Positions 8,813-16,505 of a DNA stretch of 22,630 nt are shown in pieces (within the stretch, counting starts at the first letter, position 1; each line of letters starts with the position of its first letter). The stretch lies in assembly GCA_044508495.1 (NCBI GenBank), contig JBIQHP010000029.1:1-22630 (forward strand), in the 5' to 3' direction. This DNA comes from Terrimesophilobacter sp044508495 (GTDB taxonomy: Bacteria; Actinomycetota; Actinomycetes; Actinomycetales; Microbacteriaceae). Position numbers and translations under genes: made by a program. The notes below the pieces were generated by a model. It worked only from the letters and a program-made list of their open reading frames with translations. It was not told where the DNA came from and made no database searches.

Positions 8813-9465
8813 TTAGAACGGCGTCTCGTCGTTGAAGCTGCCCGGGGTGTTCCAGACGTCGCCGGAGGGAGCGTCCGCAGCCGGCGCCGAGCCCCATGGC
8901 TCATCGCCGCCCTGCCCGCCGCCCTGACCCCCGCGCGAGGCGCCACTCGTCGTGCGGGTGACCTGCGCGGTCGCGTAGCGGAGGCTCGGGCCGATCTCGT
9001 CGACCTCGATCTCGTAGCTCGTGCGCTTCTCGCCTTCCTTGGTCTCGTAGCTGCGCTGCTTNNNNNNNNNNNNNNNNNNNNNNNNNNNNNNNNNNNNNNN
9101 NNNNNNNNNNNNNNNNNNNNNNNNNNNNNNNNNNNNNNNNNNNNNNNNNNNNNNNNNNNNNCGATCTCGTAGCTCGTGCGCTTCTCGCCTTCCTTGGTCT
9201 CGTAGCTGCGCTGCTTGAGGCGCCCGGTCGCGATGACCCGCGAGCCCTTGCTGAGCGAGCCGGCGACGTGCTCGGCGAACTCGCGCCAGACGGAGGCGCG
9301 GAGGAAGAGCGCCTCGCCGTCCTTCCAGTCGTTGGATGCGCGATCGAAGGTGCGCGGCGTCGAGGCGATCGTGAAGTTCGCCACGGCGAGACCGTTCTGC
9401 GTGTAGCGCAGCTCGGGGTCGGCGGTGAGGTTGCCGACGACGGTGATGATCGTTTCGCCCGCCAT
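8813..9465 (-). CDS. ssb: Single-stranded DNA-binding protein, split by a spurious gap
   Basis: SSB coats single-stranded DNA at replication forks and recruits repair proteins through its C-terminal tip. As printed, the frame is broken by 100 N flanked by two identical 55-bp copies. Removing the N and one copy (155 nt) leaves 498 nt, an uninterrupted 165-residue protein. It has an OB fold opening MAGETIITVVGNLTADPELR, FLRASVWREFAEHV near 54-67 and GRLKQRSYETKEGEKRTSYEIEV across the join. A Gly/Gln-rich linker follows, and the tip is NDETPF. The tip is less acidic than the usual DDDIPF but keeps the essential Pro-Phe. The ATG lies 4 nt after the rpsF stop, indicating coupled translation. Confidence 0.95.
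9007..9061 (+). repeat. 55-bp direct copy, left of the gap
   Basis: This 55-bp stretch ends at the first N and is identical to 9162-9216, which begins right after the last N. It represents overlapping contig ends, not a biological repeat. Confidence 0.95.
9062..9161. other. Assembly gap of exactly 100 N
   Basis: A run of 100 N is the conventional scaffold gap of unknown size. Because the flanking contig ends overlap by 55 identical bases and collapsing them restores ssb in frame, no sequence is likely to be missing. Confidence 0.97.
9162..9216 (+). repeat. 55-bp direct copy, right of the gap
   Basis: Identical to 9007-9061. It should be merged with that copy when the gap is closed. Confidence 0.95.
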
Positions 9466-9469
9466 GGCC

Positions 9470-9994
9470 CTACTCGGCTTCCTCTTCGGCGGCGACCTTC
9501 GCGGGAGTGTCCTTCGCGTTGGTGTCCTTCTCGGCAACCGGCTTCGCGGGAGCATCCTTCGCGGGAGCAGCCTTCACCGCTGCAGCAGGGGCAGCATCCG
9601 CCTTGGCGTCCACGGTGGGAGCCTTGGCCGCGGTCTTCGGGGCTGCTGCAGCTTTACGGGCCGCCTTCTCCGCGGCGAGCTTCTCGGCCTCGGCTACCTG
9701 GGCGATCGCCTCCTCCGCACGCAGCACCTTGGTGCGCATGACGGCCTCGCTGAGCTTGAGCTGGCGATCGAGCTCGATCGTCGCGGCGGCGTTGGCCGTC
9801 ATGTCGACGACGGCGTAGATGCCTTCGGTCTTCTTGTTGATCTCGTAGGCCAGGCGACGCTTGCCCCAGATGTCGACCTTGTCGATCGTGCCGCCATCCG
9901 CGCGGATGACGCCGAGGAACTTCTCGAGGCTCGGGGCGACGGTGCGCTCGTCGATCTCGGGATCGAGAATCACCATGAGTTCGTACTGATGCAT
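9470..9994 (-). CDS. rpsF: 30S ribosomal protein S6 with long C-terminal tail
   Basis: S6 pairs with S18 on the 30S platform. The first ~96 residues are the normal fold: MHQYELMVILDPEIDERTV at the start, WGKRRLAYEINKKTEGIYAVV at about 43-63, and KLSEAVMRTKVLR near 79-91. A further ~75 residues form a low-complexity Ala/Lys/Pro/Glu tail that is probably disordered. Total length 174 is well above the ~95-100 of most bacterial S6. The ATG at 9994 has an exceptionally strong ribosome-binding site, AAAGGAGGT. It is the first gene of the operon, behind a structured leader and a divergent promoter region shared with ino1. Confidence 0.96.
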   Translation of the reverse strand: MHQYELMVILDPEIDERTVAPSLEKFLGVIRADGGTIDKVDIWGKRRLAYEINKKTEGIYAVVDMTANAAATIELDRQLKLSEAVMRTKVLRAEEAIAQVAEAEKLAAEKAARKAAAAPKTAAKAPTVDAKADAAPAAAVKAAPAKDAPAKPVAEKDTNAKDTPAKVAAEEEAE

Positions 9995-10004
9995 GACTAA
10001 CCCA

Positions 10005-10080
10005 CCTCCTTTGGACTAGAACGGCTGCAGACGGTCTGCAGCAGGAGGGTCGTGGCATCGTGCCACCCGGTCAGCAGACC
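10005..10080 (-). promoter_or_regulatory. rpsF leader, S6:S18-type ribosomal protein leader
   Basis: On the minus-strand RNA, GGUCUGC (10080-10074) pairs with GCAGACC (10039-10033). Inside, GUGGCA (10066-10061) and UGCCAC (10057-10052) form a hairpin with a GA bulge, next to an ACCGG segment. That nested stem with a CCG at the internal loop is the known shape of the S6:S18 autoregulatory motif found upstream of rpsF in many bacteria. Two competing pairings exist. GCAGAC can instead pair with the GUCUGC immediately after it (palindrome 10024-10042). CCUCCU (10048-10043) can cover the AGGAGG of the ribosome-binding site (10010-10005). Confidence 0.65.
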
Positions 10081-10095
10081 GAGGGCAACCTGCCT

Positions 10096-10125
10096 AGTGT
10101 AGTCATCGACCCTCTCTCATCACAA
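10096..10125 (-). promoter_or_regulatory. Putative rpsF operon promoter
   Basis: On the minus strand, TTGTGA (10125-10120) and TACACT (10101-10096) each match the -35/-10 consensus at 4 of 6, with an 18-nt spacer. Transcription would start a few bases before the leader structure. The same bases read TAGTGT on the plus strand, so ino1 may use an overlapping divergent promoter. Confidence 0.5.
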
Positions 10126-10139
10126 GGAGCCGTGTATCC

Positions 10140-11225
10140 ATGCCCATTCGGGTTGCCATCGCCGGTGTCGGAAACTGCGCCAACGCGCTCGTCCAGGGCG
10201 TCACGTTCTACCGTGACGCCGCCGAGACGGAGGTGATCCCCGGACTCATGCACAACCGGCTGGGCGGTCATGCGGTGGGCGACCTCGAGTTCGTGGCCGC
10301 CTTCGACGTCGACGCGCTCAAGGTGGGGACCGACCTCGCCGACGCCATCTGGGCGAGCCAGAACGACACGCTCCGCTTCGCCGAGGTCGAGCCGACCGGC
10401 GTGCTCGTGCAGCGCGGGCCGACGCTCGACGGTCTCGGAGAGTACTACCGCGAGACGATCGAGGAGTCGCCGCTTCCCGCCGTCGACGTCGCCCAGGCGC
10501 TTCGCGACTCCGGCGCCGAAGTGCTCGTGTGCTACCTGCCGGTCGGCTCGGATGCCGCGGTCAAGTCCTACGCGCAGGCGGCGCTGGATGCCGGGGTCGC
10601 CTTCGTCAACGCGCTCCCGGTGTTCGTCGCGAGCGACCCGGAGTGGGCGGAGAAGTTCACGTTCGCCGGAGTCCCTCTCGTCGGCGACGACGTCAAGAGC
10701 CAGCTCGGCGCGACCATCACGCATCGCGTGCTCGCCCGGCTCTTCGAGCAGCGCGGGCTCGTGCTCGACCGCACCTACCAGCTCAACGTCGGCGGCAACA
10801 TGGACTTCAAGAACATGCTCGAGCGCAGCCGCCTCGAGTCGAAGAAGATCTCGAAGACCCAGGCCGTCACGAGCAACCTGAGCGCACAGCTCGACCCGAG
10901 GAACGTGCACGTCGGCCCGAGCGACCACGTGCCGTGGCTCGTCGACCGCAAGTTCGCCTTCGTGCGACTCGAGGGCCACGGCTTCGGCAACGCGCCGACA
11001 AGTCTCGAGTACAAGCTCGAGGTGTGGGACTCCCCGAACTCGGCGGGCGTCGTGATCGACGCCATCCGGGTGGCGAAGCTCGCGCTCGACGCGGGGATCG
11101 GCGGGCCGCTCGTGGCGGCATCCGCCTACCTCATGAAATCGCCGCCCGTGCAGCACCCCGACGACGAGGCCCGCGCCCTGCTCGAGGCCTTCATCGCCGA
11201 CCCCGCCGTCCCCGCCGACTCCTGA
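10140..11225 (+). CDS. ino1: Inositol-3-phosphate synthase
   Basis: Converts glucose-6-phosphate to 1L-myo-inositol 3-phosphate using NAD+. This feeds phosphatidylinositol lipids and mycothiol, as is typical of Actinobacteria. The 361-residue length matches the short prokaryotic form. The Rossmann motif is AGVGNCANALVQG at about 8-20. VCYLPVGSDAAVKSYAQAAL (near 136) and the catalytic-core stretch NVGGNMDFKNMLERSRLESKKISKTQAV (about 217-244) are characteristic, as is the DHVPWL segment near 263. The ATG follows AAGGAG at 10124-10129. It is divergent from rpsF and converges on cca with 10 nt between stops. Confidence 0.96.
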   Translation: MPIRVAIAGVGNCANALVQGVTFYRDAAETEVIPGLMHNRLGGHAVGDLEFVAAFDVDALKVGTDLADAIWASQNDTLRFAEVEPTGVLVQRGPTLDGLGEYYRETIEESPLPAVDVAQALRDSGAEVLVCYLPVGSDAAVKSYAQAALDAGVAFVNALPVFVASDPEWAEKFTFAGVPLVGDDVKSQLGATITHRVLARLFEQRGLVLDRTYQLNVGGNMDFKNMLERSRLESKKISKTQAVTSNLSAQLDPRNVHVGPSDHVPWLVDRKFAFVRLEGHGFGNAPTSLEYKLEVWDSPNSAGVVIDAIRVAKLALDAGIGGPLVAASAYLMKSPPVQHPDDEARALLEAFIADPAVPADS

Positions 11226-11235
11226 ATGATGGAAG

Positions 11236-12666
11236 TCAGCGGGCGGCGTGCCAGGCGAGCAGGCGACGGGTGGCCTCCTCCTCGCCGAGCGGCCCCTCGG
11301 CCAGGCGCAGTTCGAGGAGGAACCGGTAGGCCTCGCCGACCTCGCGACCCGGTTTCAGTCCCAGCGCGGCCATGATCTGCTCGCCGTCGAGGTCCGGCCG
11401 GATGGCCGCGAGCTCCTCCTGCTCCCCGAGCTCGGCGATGCGGTCCTCGAGGTCATCGTAGGCGAAGGCCAGCCGGTCGGCCTTCCTGCGGTTGCGGGTC
11501 GTGACGTCCGCGCGCGTCAGGATGTGCAGCCGCCCGAGAAGCGGGCCGGCGTCCCGCACGTAGCGTCGCACCGCGGAGTCCGTCCAGGCACCCTCGGTGT
11601 AGCCGAAGAACCGCAGGTGCAGCTCGATGAGCCGGGCTACGTCGCCGATCGTCCCCTTGTCGAAGCGCAGCTCCCGCAGGCGCTTCGCGGCGAGCTTCGC
11701 CCCGACGACGTCGTGGTGGTGGAAGGTCACCACGCCGCCCGGCTCGACGCGCTTGGTCGCCGGCTTGCCGATGTCGTGCAGCAGGGCGGCGAGGCGGAGG
11801 GTCAGGTCGGGGGCGTCATCCGGATGCGCGCGCCGCTCTCGCTCGAGGTCGATCGCCTGCTCGAGCACCGTGAGGCTGTGCTCGTAGACGTCCTTGTGGT
11901 GATGGTGCTCGTCGACCTGGAGCCTCAGGGCGGGCAGCTCGGGGAGCACGAGGGCGGCGAGCCCCGTCGCGACGAGGAGCTCGAGTCCCGCGCGCGGCGC
12001 GGCGGTACAGAGGAGCCTGGCGAGCTCGTCGCGCACCCGCTCCGCCGAGACGATCGAGATGCGCTCCGCGAGATCGGCCATGGCCTTCGCGACCTCGGGT
12101 GCCACCTCGAAACCGAGTTGGGAGGTGAACCGGGCTGCCCTCATCATCCGGAGCGGGTCGTCCCCGAAGGAGGTCTCCGGCGCGCCGGGCGTCGCGAGCC
12201 GCCGCGCGAGGAGGTCCTCGATCCCGCCCGCAGGGTCCACGAGCACGAGCTGCGGGAGGCGCAGGGCCATGGCGTTGACCGTGAAGTCGCGGCGCACGAG
12301 ATCGCCCTCGAGCGTGTCGCCGAACTCGACGACCGGCTTGCGCGTGTCGCCGTCGTAGGCGTCGGTGCGATAGGTCGTGATCTCGACCGTGAGCCCTCCG
12401 ACCGTGGCCCCGATGGTGCCGAACGCCCGCCCGACGTCCCAGTGCGCATCGGCGATGGGCGCGACGATCGCGAGGATCGCGTCGGGGTCGGCGTCGGTCG
12501 TGAAGTCGAGGTCGCCCGGCGCGACACCCAGGAAGGCGTCCCGCACCGAGCCGCCGACGAGGGCGAGTTCGCGCCCGGATGCCGCGAAGGCGTCCGCGAG
12601 CCGGCTCACCTGCGGAGACGCCGCCAGGGACCCGAGTTGCGCGAGGGCCGAGGCGGCGCTTTCCAT
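11236..12666 (-). CDS. cca: CCA tRNA nucleotidyltransferase with HD domain
   Basis: Adds or repairs the 3' CCA of tRNAs. Of the 476 residues, the N-terminal polymerase-beta-like domain has GGSVRD at 38-43 and the metal-binding DLDF at 52-55. RRDFTVNAMAL and a GDDPLRMMRAARF motif follow. The C-terminal half carries an HD hydrolase domain with HHHHKDVYEHSLTVLE and LAALLHDIGKPATK, then HHHDVVGAKLA. This two-domain form is usual in Actinobacteria (PcnA-type, also annotated as polyA polymerase). The CCA activity is by family, and the HD part may add phosphatase or phosphodiesterase activity. On the minus strand TAGTCT ends 7 nt before the ATG, which suggests a leaderless mRNA. It is divergent from the DUF6049 gene. 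Confidence 0.95.
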   Translation of the reverse strand: MESAASALAQLGSLAASPQVSRLADAFAASGRELALVGGSVRDAFLGVAPGDLDFTTDADPDAILAIVAPIADAHWDVGRAFGTIGATVGGLTVEITTYRTDAYDGDTRKPVVEFGDTLEGDLVRRDFTVNAMALRLPQLVLVDPAGGIEDLLARRLATPGAPETSFGDDPLRMMRAARFTSQLGFEVAPEVAKAMADLAERISIVSAERVRDELARLLCTAAPRAGLELLVATGLAALVLPELPALRLQVDEHHHHKDVYEHSLTVLEQAIDLERERRAHPDDAPDLTLRLAALLHDIGKPATKRVEPGGVVTFHHHDVVGAKLAAKRLRELRFDKGTIGDVARLIELHLRFFGYTEGAWTDSAVRRYVRDAGPLLGRLHILTRADVTTRNRRKADRLAFAYDDLEDRIAELGEQEELAAIRPDLDGEQIMAALGLKPGREVGEAYRFLLELRLAEGPLGEEEATRRLLAWHAAR

Positions 12667-12672
12667 GCGCTC

Positions 12673-12701
12673 AAGACTACCCAGCGTCCGACCAATAGAA
12701 T
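12673..12701 (+). promoter_or_regulatory. Putative promoter of the DUF6049-murJ operon
   Basis: TAGAAT at 12696-12701 matches the -10 consensus at 5 of 6 and has AAGACT (3 of 6) at 12673-12678, 17 nt upstream. The start site would lie near 12708, leaving a leader of about 36 nt. It overlaps the cca promoter region on the other strand. Confidence 0.45.
12674..12679 (-). promoter_or_regulatory. Putative -10 of leaderless cca transcript
   Basis: TAGTCT fits the actinobacterial TANNNT -10 and ends 7 nt before the A of the cca ATG, where transcription would start on the start codon itself. No good ribosome-binding site is present. No clear -35 is visible. Confidence 0.4.
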
Positions 12702-12743
12702 CGCTTCAAGCCGGCCGGGGAAACACCGGGCCCGCCCCTGCCT

Positions 12744-14795
12744 ATGAGAATCGTCCCGTTCCTGCTCGCGCTCGGCCTCGCCGTCGGTGGCTGGCTCGCG
12801 CCCACCGCGATGGATCCCGTCGACGAGGGCAGCGTGAGCCTCGTGGCCGCCCCAGCGTTCTCCGGCGTCGTCCGCGCCGGTCAGGCCCTCCAGGTGTCCG
12901 GAACGGTCACCAACACCACCGGTCAGGCGATGGACGCCGGCATCGCCTCGGTCTATCTTCCCGGCATCCGGATCGCCGACCGCACCTCGCTCTCCGGCTG
13001 GCTCGACTCCGACTCGGGCAGCGGCGGGGTCCCCCTGGGCGACGCGCTCGGCAGCACTCAGATCGGCGAGCTCGCTCCCGGCCAGCTCCGCGCCTTCACG
13101 ATCACGATCCCCGCGGGCGCCCTCCCGGCCTCCGGCACGGCGATGACCACGATCCCGCTCGCCGTCCGGCTCGCGACCGGCGCCGTCGAGGTGGACTTCG
13201 CGCGGAGCGCCGTCATCCGCCTCCCGGCCGAGGCGCTCCCGGCGATCTCCCTCGCGATCATCACCCCTCTCGTGTCTCCGCCCGGAGCCACCGGGCTCCT
13301 CGGCGCCGACGAGCTCGCCGCCCTCACGGCGCCCGGCGGGCTCCTCGACGTCCAGCTCCGAACGGACCTGGCGCATCGGGTCGCCATCGGCATCGATCCC
13401 ATGATCATCGCTTCGATCCGCCTCCTCGGGACGGCCGCTCCGCAGACCGCCGTGGACTGGCTCTCCGCCCTCGCCACCGCGCCCCACGAGGTGTTCCCGC
13501 TCGGCTACGCGGATGCCGACCCGGCTCTCGCAGCCCGGGCCGGCGCTCCGCTGCCGCTCTCCCCGCTCGGATTCCCCGTCGACGAGAGCCTGTTCCCCCC
13601 GGAGACCGACACCGCGCCGACGCCCGAGCCGACGCCGGCGCCCGCCCCCGAACCCACGGTGCCGACCCTCGAGACGCTTCTCGCCTGGGGCTATTCGATC
13701 GACGGGCTCGCCTGGCCGGCCGGCTCCTCCGTGGGCGCCGACGACCTCGGCGCGCTCGCGGCGGCCGGATACACGCGCCTCCTGCTGGACTCCGCGCAGG
13801 TCACCGGCCTGAGCGGCACGAGTCCGAATGCGACGATCGACTCGGGCGCCGCGGGGCACGTCGCGGCGACGGTCGTCGACGACACCCTCTCCCGGCTTCT
13901 CAGCGCCGCGGCGAGGGCGTCGACCGACGTCGAGGCCGACGCCGCGCGAACCGCGATCGCCGCGCACCTCGCGGTCGCTGCCTCGCGGCACGGCGGTGCG
14001 ACCGTCGTCGCCGCCCTCGGTCGCGATGGGTCGGCGAGCGGCCAGCGCCTGGGGGACGTGCTGACCGGGATCGAGTCGCTGCCCTGGGTCGCCACGGCCG
14101 GGCTCGGCGACACGCTCGCCCTGCCGTCGCAGTCGGCGACGCTCGTGCCGTCGACCGACGACGACCGGGTCGCGACCGTGCGATCGCTCCTCGCCGCAGA
14201 GCAGCGCGTCACGGCCTTCTCCTCCGTCGTCGACGACCCCGCCCTCGTGACCGAGCCGCGCCGGCTCGCCCTCCTCGCCCTTCTCGCCGAGTCCTGGTCC
14301 TTCGATCAGGCCGGATGGTCCGCGGCGACGACCGCCTTCCTCGAGGACGGCACCGCGATCCTCGATTCCGTCCGCATTCCCGAGGGCAGCACGATCAACT
14401 TCCCCCTCGAGAAGGGCAACCTGCCCATCACGGTCAGGAACGAGCTGAACTTCCCGGTCACCGTCTACGTCACCGTGCAGCCCGCGCGAGCCATCCTCGA
14501 CGTGCTCGACGAGCGGGTGGAGCTCAAGCTCGAGGCGAACTCACAGTCGAAGGTGCAGGTCCCCGTCCAGTCGATCGCCAACGGCGAGGTCAGGACGATG
14601 GTCTCCCTCGCGAGCGCGACCGGGGTGGCGATCTCCGTCCCGACCTTCGTCGTCCTCAACGTCCAGGCCGGCTGGGAGACCGCGGCGACCGTCGTGCTCG
14701 CCGTGGTCGTCGTCCTGCTGTTCGCCGCGGGCGTCGCCCGCACCGTGCTCCGCAGGCGGAGAGCGAGAACACCCCATGAGGAGGCCGGCCGATGA
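12744..14795 (+). CDS. DUF6049-like exported, membrane-anchored protein
   Basis: The 683-residue product has a hydrophobic signal segment at about 3-19 and a long extracellular region. A Pro/Thr/Glu-rich linker lies near 292-312. A single C-terminal membrane helix at about 642-664 is followed by an Arg-rich cytoplasmic tail, giving a type I membrane topology. The position directly before murJ and beside cca matches M. tuberculosis Rv3909, so I assign it to that family (DUF6049). Its biochemical role is not known to me, but the coupling to murJ points to cell-wall assembly. The gene ends in an ATGA overlap with murJ. The start ATG lacks a strong ribosome-binding site but is directly followed by the signal segment. 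Confidence 0.82.
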   Translation: MRIVPFLLALGLAVGGWLAPTAMDPVDEGSVSLVAAPAFSGVVRAGQALQVSGTVTNTTGQAMDAGIASVYLPGIRIADRTSLSGWLDSDSGSGGVPLGDALGSTQIGELAPGQLRAFTITIPAGALPASGTAMTTIPLAVRLATGAVEVDFARSAVIRLPAEALPAISLAIITPLVSPPGATGLLGADELAALTAPGGLLDVQLRTDLAHRVAIGIDPMIIASIRLLGTAAPQTAVDWLSALATAPHEVFPLGYADADPALAARAGAPLPLSPLGFPVDESLFPPETDTAPTPEPTPAPAPEPTVPTLETLLAWGYSIDGLAWPAGSSVGADDLGALAAAGYTRLLLDSAQVTGLSGTSPNATIDSGAAGHVAATVVDDTLSRLLSAAARASTDVEADAARTAIAAHLAVAASRHGGATVVAALGRDGSASGQRLGDVLTGIESLPWVATAGLGDTLALPSQSATLVPSTDDDRVATVRSLLAAEQRVTAFSSVVDDPALVTEPRRLALLALLAESWSFDQAGWSAATTAFLEDGTAILDSVRIPEGSTINFPLEKGNLPITVRNELNFPVTVYVTVQPARAILDVLDERVELKLEANSQSKVQVPVQSIANGEVRTMVSLASATGVAISVPTFVVLNVQAGWETAATVVLAVVVVLLFAAGVARTVLRRRRARTPHEEAGR

Positions 14796-16465
14796 GCGCT
14801 GATGGAACGGAGGAGACCGTGCGGGTCGGCCGCGCGAGCGCCCTCCTCGCCGGCGGGACCATCGTCTCGAGGCTCCTCGGATTCGTCCGGGTCATCGCGC
14901 TCGCCGCCGCGATCGGACAGGTCGGCAGTGCGTCTGCCGACGCCTTCGCGGTCGCGAACCAGCTCCCCAACAGCATCTACGCCCTCACGATCGGCGGGCT
15001 CCTGAGCGCCGTGCTTGTCCCCCAGATCGTGCGTGCCGGCAAGGATCCGGATGGCGGCGCGCGCTACATCAACAAGGTCGTGACCCTCGGCATCCTGATC
15101 TTCGCGACCGTGACGGCGGTGGCGATCGCCGCCGCGCCGGCGCTCGTCGCGCTCTACTCCCAGACCTCCGAGTCCGGCCGCGGATTCAGCCCGGAGGCCT
15201 TCGCCCTCGCGACGGCGTTCGCCTATCTGTGCCTCCCGCAGGTCTTCTTCTACGCGCTCTACAGCCTCCTGAGCGAGACCCTCAACGCCCGCGGCGTCTT
15301 CGGCCCCTTCGCCTGGGCGCCGGCCGTCAACAACGTCGTCTCGATCGCCGGCCTCGTCGTGTTCATGGCGCTCTTCGGCGCCGCGCAGGAGAACCGCCTG
15401 GTCGACGCCTTCACCCCGGACCGGGTACTTCTCCTCGCGGGCACGGTGACCCTCGGCGTCATGGCACAGGCTCTCGTCGTCATCCTGTTCTGGAGGCGCG
15501 CCGGACTGCGCTACCGCCCGGACTTCCACTGGCGCGGTGTCGGGCTCTCCACGACCGGCAAGGCCGCCGGATGGCTGTTCGGCATGATCGTGGTCACCCA
15601 GCTCGCCGGCATCGTGCAGAGCCGCGTCGCGACGCTGGCGACCGGGGATGCTGCCTCCGTCCAGACCCTCCAGAACTCCTGGCTCATCTTCATGCTCCCG
15701 CACTCCGTGGTCGCGGTGTCGATCGCCACGGCCTACTTCACGAGGATGAGCGGGCACGCCTCCCGGAACGACCTGGGCGCCCTGCGCGAGGACCTCTCCT
15801 CCTCGCTGCGCGGCATCGGGCTGCTCATGGTCTTCGCCTCGGTCGCCCTCGCCGTCGTCGCCTACCCCTTCGCCCGGTTCTTCGAGGACCGCTTCGACCA
15901 CGTGCTCGCGATGGGCAACGTCATCCTCGGGCTCCTCCCGGGACTCGTCCTGTTCAGCGCGCTCTTCCTCGTTCAGCGGGTGTTCTTCTCCCTCGGCGAC
16001 ACGAGGACGCCGTTCTACCTCCAGACCCTCCAGTCGGCCATCTTCGCCGCGGGGTGCCTGGCCTGCGCACTGCTGCCCTCACAGTGGATCGCGGTCGGCA
16101 TCGCGGTCTCGACGACGCTCGCCGGGGGCAGCCAGGCGGTCGTCGCGCTCGTGCTGGCGCGCCGGCGGCTCGGCGGGACGGGTGGTCGGCAGGTCGTCCT
16201 CCGCCATCTCCAGTACCTCGGGCTCGCGCTCCTCGCGGGCGGAGCGGGCACGGGAGCCCTCGTCCTCCTCGGCGGACTCGACGAGCAAGGCTTCGCTCAG
16301 GCGGGCCTCGCCCAGGCGGGCCTCTCGATCGTCGTGATCGGAGTCGTCATGGCCGTCGTCTACGGGGCACTGCTGGCCGCCTTCCGGAACCCGGAGCTCA
16401 CGGCCGTCATCGACACGCTCCGCGCCCGCCTGGGGAGAGGAAGGCGCGGAATACCCTCCGAATAG
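14792..16465 (+). CDS. murJ: Lipid II flippase MurJ (MviN family)
   Basis: Moves lipid II across the cytoplasmic membrane for peptidoglycan synthesis. The 557 residues form about 14 hydrophobic segments. The signature SRLLGFVR at 26-33 carries the two arginines equivalent to E. coli R18 and R24. ADAFAVANQLPN follows at 49-60, but the E. coli Arg-Arg pair after it is Tyr-Ala here, as I recall for actinobacterial MurJ. Unlike M. tuberculosis MviN there is no C-terminal pseudokinase or extracellular domain; the protein stops soon after the last helix. The ATG overlaps the DUF6049 stop (ATGA), so the two are translationally coupled. The promoter of trxB lies within its last bases. Confidence 0.95.
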   Translation: MSADGTEETVRVGRASALLAGGTIVSRLLGFVRVIALAAAIGQVGSASADAFAVANQLPNSIYALTIGGLLSAVLVPQIVRAGKDPDGGARYINKVVTLGILIFATVTAVAIAAAPALVALYSQTSESGRGFSPEAFALATAFAYLCLPQVFFYALYSLLSETLNARGVFGPFAWAPAVNNVVSIAGLVVFMALFGAAQENRLVDAFTPDRVLLLAGTVTLGVMAQALVVILFWRRAGLRYRPDFHWRGVGLSTTGKAAGWLFGMIVVTQLAGIVQSRVATLATGDAASVQTLQNSWLIFMLPHSVVAVSIATAYFTRMSGHASRNDLGALREDLSSSLRGIGLLMVFASVALAVVAYPFARFFEDRFDHVLAMGNVILGLLPGLVLFSALFLVQRVFFSLGDTRTPFYLQTLQSAIFAAGCLACALLPSQWIAVGIAVSTTLAGGSQAVVALVLARRRLGGTGGRQVVLRHLQYLGLALLAGGAGTGALVLLGGLDEQGFAQAGLAQAGLSIVVIGVVMAVVYGALLAAFRNPELTAVIDTLRARLGRGRRGIPSE

Positions 16466-16474
16466 GATGTGTTG
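16448..16474 (+). promoter_or_regulatory. SigR/SigH-type promoter of trxB-trxA
   Basis: GGAAT at 16448-16452 and GTTG at 16471-16474 are separated by exactly 18 nt. This is the recognised -35/-10 pattern of the disulfide-stress sigma factors SigR (Streptomyces) and SigH (mycobacteria), whose known targets include trxB and trxA. It overlaps the murJ stop codon and would give a leader of roughly 25 nt before the trxB GTG. Confidence 0.75.
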
Positions 16475-16505
16475 TAGCCAGTGCGAAGTAAGGGGATCTC
16501 CAATC

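Noticed and set aside
9062..9161. Real missing sequence, intein or insertion inside ssb
   Set aside because: The flanks overlap by 55 identical bases and collapsing them restores a normal-length SSB exactly in frame.
12377..14779. Very long overlapping open frame on the plus strand (about 800 codons) over cca and the DUF6049 gene
   Set aside because: It is Arg/Pro/Gly-rich with no domain and starts antisense inside cca, then continues in another frame of the DUF6049 gene. It is a shadow frame of GC-rich coding DNA.
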